From contig WFMF01000204.1 of the NCBI GenBank assembly GCA_011033025.1, positions 62,001 through 126,000 of the forward strand: a stretch of DNA of 64,000 nucleotides, written 5' to 3'. Shown piece after piece: positions 56,231-64,000 of the stretch. Under the pieces are notes generated by a model that did no database searches, was not told the DNA's origin, and saw nothing but the letters and a program-made list of their open reading frames with translations. Position numbers and translations under genes: made by a program. The DNA comes from Beroe forskalii (lineage: Eukaryota; Ctenophora; Nuda; Beroida; Beroidae). Position 1 is the stretch's first letter; every line of letters begins with the position of its first letter.

Positions 56231-56364
56231 TCTCTTAATGCCCTAATCACGGAAAGCTATTCCATCAATCACCATCACAAAAATCGGAATTTCAAAAGAA
56301 TCTGCCTTACAAATACATTGTAAAATCGTTACGACACAGTAGGACCGTTAGGTCCTACGGTCAT

Positions 56365-56461
56365 ACGAGTGAATTACTGCGGGAGACTCCCGGGAGTCCC
56401 CCGGGAGTACTGCGGGAGTACTCCGAGAGTACTATACGGGAGTAATTCGCTCGTATGACCA
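56365..56461. repeat. ~95-bp hairpin
   Basis: GGTCATACGAGTGAATTACT pairs with the complement ending at 56461 (one mismatch); the interior is a run of 'cgggagta' units. Confidence 0.8.
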
Positions 56462-57600
56462 CACAGTAACACCGTTACGACACGTTAACACCGCTACGAC
56501 ATAGTAACACCGGTACTACACAGTAACACCGTTACGACACAGTAACACCGTTACGACACAGTAACATTGTTGCGACACAGCAACCCCTTTGCGACACGTC
56601 ACATCGTCACGACACAGTAACACTATAACTCTAAGTCTATAATTACGACACAGTAACATCGTAATTACGACGCAGTAACGCCGTTACGACACAGTTACAC
56701 CGTTACGACACACTCACAGTAACGTCGGTCGTCGTTACAAGTACGCATCAGTAACGGTGTAACGACTCGGTAACATTGTTACGACACAATAACACCGGTG
56801 CGACACACTAACACCGTAAAGCCAAAATAACACACTTACGACAGAAAACGCCATTTTACTTTTAAGACCCGTTGATATATGATATAGCGCTTTTGATGGT
56901 TAACAAGTAACAACATTACTGTGTTGTAACGGTGTTACTGTGTTGTAACGGTGTTATAACTGTGTCGTTACGGTATTATTTTGCCGTAATGGTGACACTA
57001 TGTGGTAACGGTGTTACTGTTACTGTGTCGTAATGGTGTTACTGTGTCGTATCGGTGTTACTGTGTCGTATCGGTGTTACTGTGTCGTTATATCGGTGTA
57101 ACTGTGTGAGTGTCGTATCGGTGTTACTGTGTCGTTACGGTGTTAGTGTTTCTTAACGACGTTACTGAGTTGTAACGACGTTACTTAGTCGTAACGACGT
57201 TACTGAGTCGCAACGACGTAACCGAGTCCTAACGTCGATACTGTGTCGTAACGGCGATACTGTGTCGTAAAGTTGTTACAGTGTCGTAACGACGATACTG
57301 TCGTAACGTTGTTACACTGTTACTGTGTCGTAACGGCTTTACTGTTTCGTAACAACGTTACTGTTTCGTAACGGCATTACTGTGTCGTAACGACGATACT
57401 GTGTCATAAGAGCATTACAGTGTCGTAACGGTGTCTGTGACGTAACGGTGTTTCTGCTTTACTGTGTCGTAATGGTGTTACTGTGCCTAATTACAGTTAA
57501 CAGTGTTACTGCGCCGTTAATGTGTCGTAACGGTGTTTCTGTGTCATAACGTAGTTTCTGTGCCGTTACTTCGCATCTCTGTCGTAACAATGTTGCGGTC
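56459..57600. repeat. two head-to-head arrays of a 19-20-bp unit
   Basis: 56459-56830 has units of gttacgacacagtaacacc, and 56915-57600 has the complement ggtgttactgtgtcgtaac, both degenerate, with ~85 bases between. Together they form a >1 kb imperfect inverted repeat inside the TIR element. Confidence 0.9.
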
Positions 57601-58506
57601 TAGTAAAGAAGTAAAGGTATCATACGACTATCCTGAGCCGAGTTATGAACGAAATACGTTCGATTATGACCTCAGGACTTCGAATATTTTTGCGTCCAAT
57701 ATTCTCAACGTCCAATTTACGAAATTAAGGCGTTGGGAGATATGGGCCCATCTTATACGTACAGACTTTCAAAGTTAATAAATCGTAGTTTGTATGAAAG
57801 TACTTCAAACTATCTGGCCGCTTATTTTGATACTACTTTTTTGAATATTTGTTAAGTAAGCCTATAATCGGCCCGGCGCAACGGGTCTGTAGTTGTTTAC
57901 AATGTTTAATGTTGTTGTTGACTATTGACGTGGTTATTGATGTTGTGATAAACCTAGGTGCGAGGATTTGCCATTAAACGTTTCCCAGGGCCAGCCGGAA
58001 TTGTATTTTTAAGGGAAACATACCCACATGCCCGTATCGGTGCGGGTTTGGTAAGTTAGCGATCGGCGCTGATCAGCGCTGATCGGCGCTGATCAGCGCT
58101 GATCAGCGCCGATGGAGTTTTCTAAGGCTCCTATGCAGGTGTTTTGGTAGGCGCTGATCAGCGCTGATCAGCGCTGATCGGCGGCCAATTTCGCCGATCA
58201 GCGCTGATTGATCGCCGATCGGCGCCGATCGGCGCTGATCAGCGCTGATCGGCGCTGATCAGCGCCGACGACCGCCGATGAAATTTTTAATTTTTTCCAT
58301 CGGCGCTGATCAGCGCCGATCAGCGCCGATCGGCGGTGTCGCTGATCAGCGCTGATCAATCGCTGATCAGCGCCGATCAGCGCCGATCAGCGCTGATCAG
58401 CGCCGATCGGCGCTGATCGGCGGTGGGTCGGCGCTGATCGGCGCTGATCGGCGCCGATTGCAAGGTGCCCATCTGCCGCCTACTCATGGTAATATGAAGT
58501 ACTAGA

Positions 58507-59187
58507 ATGCAAATGTATACAACCAAAGGACATGTTATTGAAGTTACAGACACTGCTAAAGATTTGGGGGTCCTCGTCTCAAGCGATAGATCATGGTCGC
58601 CCCATATTGAACAAACTGTTCAAGGAGCTAGGAAAATGTCCTCTTGGGTTCTTAGCGCTTTCTGTGACCGATCTCCCCTCGTCATGCTCACTCTCTACAA
58701 GTCAATGGTCCGCTCCAGGCTTGAATACTGCTGCCCTGCTTGGAACCCTTCCAAGATAGCTGACATCCAGAAATTAGAGAACGTCCAACGCTGCTTTGTC
58801 CGAAAGGTAACTGGACTCAAAGATTTGAGTTACTGGGACCGCCTCAAGAAGCTGAAACTTATGTCACTTCAACGCCGGAGGGAAAGATACTGCATCATAC
58901 AAGTTTGGAAGATAATCCACAACCATGCTCCAAATGATGTCGAGATGCAGTTTAAGCACCATCCTCGGCTTGGGATCAAGGCACTCATCCCACAGATTAA
59001 CACCAAAGCCCAGCTATCTGTGCGTAGTGACTACGACAGTTCGTTTGGTGTAAGAGCAGCTCAGCTTTGGAATATCTTGCCACCTGATGTCTCCCAACTG
59101 AATCTTCTTGAAAGCTTCAAGATCGGTTTGGGCATGTTCCTTGAGCAGTTCCGGATACACCTCCTGTTCCGGGGTACACAGCTGTGA
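58507..59187 (+). pseudogene. C-terminal part of a CR1/Jockey-type LINE reverse transcriptase
   Basis: 226 codons: DTAKDLGVLVSSDRSWSPHI (the conserved post-catalytic block), then LYKSMVRSRLEYCCPAWNPS, VQRCFVRKVTG and LKLMSLQRRRERYCIIQVWK, the C-terminal domain found after RT in CR1-group LINEs. The catalytic palm, with its F/Y-x-D-D motif, is absent, so it is 5'-truncated. The frame itself is intact to its stop at 59187. It belongs to a different family from the LINE at 7379. The TIR element ends 20 bases upstream. Confidence 0.9.
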
Positions 59188-59717
59188 ACAACAACTCATT
59201 GCTGAGCTGGAAGGAGACGCGCACGACGCAGATGTCCTGAGCACGCCCAGTCAAACTCACCAAAACGTACCAAAACGTACGTAACCAAATCAGTGGAATT
59301 CAACAATTTGCTTGAATGATCAAATGTACAATCAATTCGATTTATACTCGTAGAGAAAAATAGTTTCAACTGAATTAAAACACTAAAATAAGAAGCTCAT
59401 CGGTCGGTAGCAAATACTGCACCTGCTAGGCAGAGGCTGTTGCTTAAAATAGATTAGGTCTTCTTCTTAACTGCTAAAATAATGTGCTTTATTCAAGGTT
59501 ATTTTCATGGCGCCTTCCAGACTAGTATAATTTGGGATAAATTTGTGACAATTGGCAATCCGAGCTTATCCAAACTGTAAAGAGGAATCGCTTCGATTGA
59601 GAAAAATGAAGTTTGCTGGCAGTGACACACTGACACAATTTAAACATATCGTCAATATTACCCAACATATCGTCAATAACCCAACATTTATCGGCGAAGA
59701 CCTCTCAAAATCAAGGT
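59188..59717. other. unassigned
   Basis: Probably LINE 3' flank then AT-rich sequence; no gene recognised. Confidence 0.4.
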
Positions 59718-59992
59718 CTCCTGACAGGCGGTACCCGGTCAAATCCTGTCCAAAGGAGCATAGAATCTGTGTAAAACCTGTTACAGAATCACAGACTTAT
59801 CGAAAACGTGTCCCCAACCGGTTGTAAAGTTAGTTTTGAAATGTGGCAAACCCGTCCAAAACCTGTCACAGAGTTGATAAAAAAGATGCAAATCCTTTTC
59901 GAAATCTTCTCTTAATGATAAATCCGTCTAAAACCTGTTTAGAAGTTTAGAGCTTGTCAACAAAAAGAGGACGTGGTACCGCCTGTCAGGAG
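59718..59992. mobile_element. 275-bp MITE
   Basis: Perfect 18-bp inverted ends CTCCTGACAGGCGGTACC enclose ~240 bases with several 'aaaacctgt' motifs. No convincing target duplication. Confidence 0.8.
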
Positions 59993-60010
59993 GCCTAAAT
60001 TTGGCCAATA

Positions 60011-60722
60011 CATGGTGTGCCAAAAATCTTGACCCCTTCTACTTTTTTGTTCATTCGAAAAATACAACAGATATCTCTATTCTGTGAAAAGATTCCTTAA
60101 ATATAACCAAAGAATGGTGGATTCTGAGATTTTAAGCTTGCTATGGCATCCTTAGCAACCACACGAGTTCCCATAGCAACTGTCCTAAAAATTGAAGATT
60201 CCACCCAAGGACTCAAGGAGACTACATCGCACAATCACATGCATTGAACCCCTATCGAGCTAGATTAACTGCATATTTGAACATTTTGTATTGTGTACTC
60301 CCCTGTCTATTATTGAAATAAACGGCAGATTTTTCCATTTTGAGTTCGGTTGCTATGGAAACTCGTGTGGTTGCTATGAAAGAAAAAGTAATATGAAAAT
60401 CTCAGAATTCAGCGTTGACTGGTTACGATCACTGAAACTTTTCACAGAATCGAAATATCTATCCTGTACCTATGATGAGTAATCAAAACAGAAAATGTAG
60501 CCTATATCGAAATGTCAAAAATGCGTTAAATCTTCAATTTTTAGGACGGTTGCTATGTGAACTCGTGTGGTTGCTATGGATGTCATAGCAACCTAAAAAT
60601 CTCAGAATCCGCCATTCTTCGGTTATACCTATTTAAAGAAACTTTTTACAGAATCGATATATCTGTGGTATTTTTCGAATGATGAAAAAAGTAGAAGGGG
60701 CCAAGACTTTTGGCGCACCCTG
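60011..60722. mobile_element. 712-bp mariner-type MITE
   Basis: Left CATGGTGTGCCAAAAATCTT and right complement CAGGGTGCGCCAAAAGTCTT begin ~180-bp inverted arms; TA flanks both sides (60009-60010, 60723-60724). CAGGGTG plus TA is the mariner/Tc1 signature. A third partial arm copy lies in the middle (~60350-60540). No transposase. Confidence 0.85.
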
Positions 60723-60724
60723 TA

Positions 60725-61713
60725 ATATTCAAGAAGCCTGGCACAGTTTCGAGACTGGTACATCACAGGCTGATTAGTGATTAAAGGGTTAAAACTTTTT
60801 AAGTTTATGAATAAGAATAACACATAAAAATTGTTTCTGTCCAGCGAAAGGAAACTTTCTGCTGATCGAATTCGAAATTCCGATATATAGGTTATTAAAT
60901 CTATCCCAAGCTCATTTAAGCGACCATTTTAGTTGCGGTATACGGTCAGCGGTCACCAGTGGTCCACCGGGGATGAAATTTTGTTTATATTGGTCAGGGC
61001 AGAAATCAACCGGCAGAGTCTTAGGGAAGCTGAAAATGACACTTCAAGTTCAATGAGACAGAATTTTTAGGAAAAATACAGTTAAAATGCCCAAAAAAGC
61101 TGGGGCAGGGATTGTGATTCATCAAACGGGGCCAGGGCCAAACTTTAAAAGCAAATTAATCGAGGCTGGGGAGAAAACGCGAATGCTAGCCGTGACTGTA
61201 TCCGGGGCCGGGATCCCAGTCGACCACTGATGGTCGCCAAGAAATGGCTAAAATGAAATTTTGTAAATGAGTACACAAAAATCTATAAAGGCCTAAAGGC
61301 GTTGACTCAGACGAGGGTCGTCAGACCCGAGTGGAAGACAATACTGTAGTTGGTCAGAGTAAATTGGTTCTTGCTATTTCTAGTTGGGGTATAATCCGGT
61401 TCTAAGATCTAAGCTGTGACCGTATACCAGTATAAAATGAAATAAATTAATGAGAGAGATAAGGAAAGAGAGATTACGCGCCGTTTGGTAAAATATCGGG
61501 GGTAAAAAGTCGGGCTCTCGACACGGGAATGCACAAGTGCCACATATTGATAATAAGGATCGTTAGCTACGCTCATATAACTATAGTATATAAGAACCGC
61601 TCGCCTTGAATGGATGAAGTGTGGATATTAGCTACTTTTGGTCTAAGACATAGCCTTGGAATGTCCTGGAACCTCCGGAAAGGAACGGCACTTGTTCCCA
61701 TCTATACAGTCAA
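60725..61713. other. unassigned
   Basis: No gene recognised. A 'ggggtaaaaagtcg' motif at 61499 is shared with 55930-56230. Confidence 0.4.
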
Positions 61714-62906
61714 TCAGCTGTGCCGTGTGCAATGTGCAAGGAGCCTGCGAAGAGGTGCCTGATCCATCTCCACTACAAGACGTACAGTGGTTATTTCCTG
61801 AAAAGAAGAAATTTCATTTTCAGCAATGTACATGAATTGCCGACGTTCTATTGTTATCTTACTTATCTATAATGTAATTTGAAAAAGAAATCGAATTACA
61901 CTGTAATTAGTATGCGATTAGTATTAGTATGTAAATTAGTATGATATTTAGAATTTGAATATATGAGATTCAACAAAAACAAACAAAAACCAATCGTATG
62001 ATACCTAGATATGTAAATGAATAAAGTAAACCTGTGTGGTAGTGGTACACTTCGCAGGGCAAGCTATTTCATGTAGTGACATGCACTGTGAGAGCCCCAA
62101 AACTGGATGACTGATGCGGTGTTCTCGCGACTTTAGAACTACAGAGTCATGTGCCTGCGTCCAGTGAAAGTAGGTACATGAAAATCACTTCTAATCCCAC
62201 CTGAAACGAACAACTTTAAAATAAAAGATGATATTAAATTTGAAAGTATATTATAGGTGCCCACCAGCCACAGACTGCAGAGCACACCAAATTGCAACTA
62301 CAGAAACAGAGACAGTATCACAGTCTGTATTTAAATTTTATCAACAAACCACAGTACAGAAATGCTGTACTCTAATCAATCCATGTCTCTATAGTTAGTA
62401 GAAAAAAAGGGACAAGTATATGATTTTGAACTAAAAAACTAATGAATCAATGCATGTACCAATAATGTACATTAGGTATACCCCTCCCAGGCTCGTTTTA
62501 GCGAACGTGTAATTTCTGTAAGTTGCCTACATGTCATTAAGCTAAATGAAATTAAGTCTTTTTTGAGGCCCAAGGGCTTCAATACATATAAACCTAAGCG
62601 TAATTGAAAAAATTTCATAAAAATTTCAAAATTCGCTAAATTTTTGGAAGATCCATGAAGATTATTGTGTACAGTTGCACAAATGTTCATGCGTAGAAAG
62701 TTAGCTGAAATTTTCTAAAGGTTCGATTTTAAACACCAAAACCTTTGGTTCGGAAAATTTTGTATACGATGTCAATTAATAAAGCTTACCAGTCTGATTC
62801 AACTCCATGGCTCCTTGCTGGATATCTTCTGGGTTCTGACATGTCGGCGTTCTTTGATGTCGATAGCTTTCTCCCGTTCTCGGACAGACATAGCAATAGC
62901 TAAAAC
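61714..62906 (-). CDS. possible 3' end of a host gene (two to three exons)
   Basis: Minus strand: a candidate exon 62032-62154 (acceptor 'ctggacgcag', donor GTTTAC) encodes 41 codons including SREHRISHPVLGLSQCMSLH with three cysteines. It joins in phase to 61714-61797 (acceptor 'cttcttttcag'), which ends ...LLAHCTRHS and a stop. Another possible exon, 62791-62906 (acceptor 'tctcgctcag', donor GTAAGC), has one frame with cysteines (CYVCPRTGESYRH...CQNPEDI), but its phase fits a different downstream acceptor better. Cysteine spacing hints at an extracellular PAN/apple-like module. No firm homology; this is a splice-site-based guess. Confidence 0.25.
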
Positions 62907-62949
62907 TGAGCGAGATTTCATGTTAGACTTTGGTGAATAATGAGGGGAC

Positions 62950-63350
62950 TGCCACTGTCCCAATTGTGATCCCGTCCCAATTTACTTTTGGGACTGGTTC
63001 TTGGGACACTTGGGGCAACTGGGACATTTCGGACAATTGGGACAAACATGAAGTCGAAAAAATCAGTCAATTATCATTTTCCCATTGATCCAAGTTATAT
63101 TCTAATTCATACTACTATACTAAAGTACATTTGATTGTGTTTGTTTGCAGTGCCGCTATGTAACAGGCTGTGAGACAAAAAACACTAGGTTAATTGCTGC
63201 TCAGAAACAGAATAATTTAAGCCCCAGTTGTCTTTGTCACTTTTGTCCCAATTTTCCCAAATGTTCCATTTTTCCTTGTCCCAATTCACTTTTAGAGTCC
63301 CATTCTTCTCTGTCTCATTTGTCCCAATTGTCCCATTTGTTCCATTTTCT
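62950..63350. repeat. interspersed GTCCCAATTGTCCC motifs
   Basis: 62958-63055 and 63225-63350 are dense in tgtcccaattg/caattgggaca in both orientations, separated by ~170 bases of ordinary sequence. Looks like the ends of a small non-autonomous element. Confidence 0.55.
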
Positions 63351-64000
63351 CTGTATATATTTTTATTCTCTTAAGTGGGTGGCCTTGCCAACAGTCTTCA
63401 TGATTGACTAAGTGCTGTCCCTTAGCACAACCAAGACGGCTCTTTATAAATAAAAAAGGTTTGAAATATATATTGACATTGTGATTGTGTTGTGAAATAT
63501 ATTCCCAATACCAATTCCACTTCACACTTTTTCGTTAGGTATGTATAAATTCACGATAATATTCGTTATGTAACTCTATATTACAAGATTACATACCGAC
63601 ACTGTCAAAAAATGAAAGGGTTAGCATACACAGCTAAAATTCCACAATACAGACTGTGTGTAGGTATATTATGTGTAGGTAGATAATGTTTGTGTAAGTA
63701 CCAGGATATTTAGAGCTTAATAAAAGCAGTGAAGTTTAGATTTTGAGCTCCAGAAGCGGAGTTATGACCAAAAACAGTTTTTGGTCATAAAAAAACAAAA
63801 AACGATAACTTTAAAAGCTCGAAAATGAAAGTTTAATTTCTTGTTCCGTTTTACTATACTTTATTGGCCTTTATTTAGCCGGCCCTATGGACAAAAATTG
63901 AATTAATCCAAGCTACTCATACAACATGGCATGGTAAAATGATAGCTCGATGATTGATATATTAATGGTAGATAGGTAAGAAAGAGCAAACTGATATGGA
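63351..64000. other. unassigned
   Basis: AT-rich. A 26-base palindrome, TATGACCAAAAAC and complement (63763-63790), is the only structure seen. Confidence 0.4.

Larger units (their letters stand above)
55087..58477. mobile_element. 3.4 kb TIR element with palindrome-array termini
   Basis: GGCAGATGGGCACCTTGCAA starts both ends; inverted termini are ~420 bp (55087-55505, 58059-58477) and consist mainly of GCTGATCAGC/GCCGATCGGC units with two short unique islands. The 8-bp GCCTACTC at 55079-55086 is repeated at 58478-58485, a clean target duplication suggesting a hAT-like mechanism. No transposase seen: the interior holds hairpins and two oppositely oriented GTTACGACACAGTAACACC arrays. It sits directly left of a LINE RT fragment. 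Confidence 0.9.

Noticed and set aside
57533-57778. 81-codon frame at the end of the minisatellite
   Set aside because: Half lies in the repeat array; no family features in the rest.
62791-62906. ABCA upstream exon candidate
   Set aside because: One frame reads SVREREKAIDIKERR, loosely like an ABCA 'E-K-E-x-R-L-K-E' block, but it runs into a stop and the following residues do not match.

Overview
This is a window of animal nuclear DNA, most likely from a marine invertebrate. The evidence is a set of intronless histone genes that end in metazoan-type histone stem-loops, an ABC transporter of the ABCA group split into short exons with GT/AG borders, and a very high load of retrotransposons, DNA transposons and hairpin-like MITEs. 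I cannot place the species from the sequence alone. The core histones are close to animal consensus, but the H3 carries unusual substitutions, so an early-branching or fast-evolving lineage is possible.

Regions 1-13000, 21400-21760 and 52150-52350 are the remains of a dispersed histone locus. It holds a frameshifted H2A.X-type gene (-), H2B (-), an intact H2A (+), an intact H3 (-), an H4 that has lost codons 1-11 (-) and the last ~32 codons of a linker histone H1 (+). Five of the six keep a near-consensus SLBP-type stem-loop; H2A.X has a degenerate one. The genes are separated by mobile DNA instead of forming a compact repeat. Between H2B and H2A lies an intronless SGNH-hydrolase-like gene (6415-6975) with its own TATA box and two consecutive histone-type stem-loops in its 3' flank. 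It looks like a non-histone gene using the histone 3'-end pathway and is the most unusual item in the window.

Mobile elements fill most of the rest. They include two copies of one APE-type LINE (7379-10590 on -, 30218-35372 on +, the second split by a ~2.4 kb element with 8-bp target duplications); a DIRS-like tyrosine-recombinase retrotransposon (21754-26427) whose left end abuts the broken H4; three copies of a LINE ORF1-type unit (13230, 40829, 46505 inverted); a ~2 kb element with a TAA target duplication and a matching empty site elsewhere in the window; a 3.4 kb element (55087-58477) with ~420-bp terminal inverted repeats built from GCTGATCAGC palindromes and flanked by an 8-bp duplication; a MULE-like element (45017-45872); a 585-bp TIR element carrying a 103-codon frame (52513-53097); and several MITEs.

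Host protein-coding genes other than histones are visible as exons on the minus strand: six consecutive exons of an ABCA transporter (44207 down to 38876) covering the end of a transmembrane block and the first half of a nucleotide-binding domain, one TPR exon resembling PEX5 (36146-36281), and a weakly supported gene end near 61714-62906. One ABCA splice donor is embedded in a perfectly periodic 32-bp tandem array. Large parts of 26950-29240, 36280-38870, 46880-50690 and 60725-64000 contain nothing I can identify beyond short repeats.
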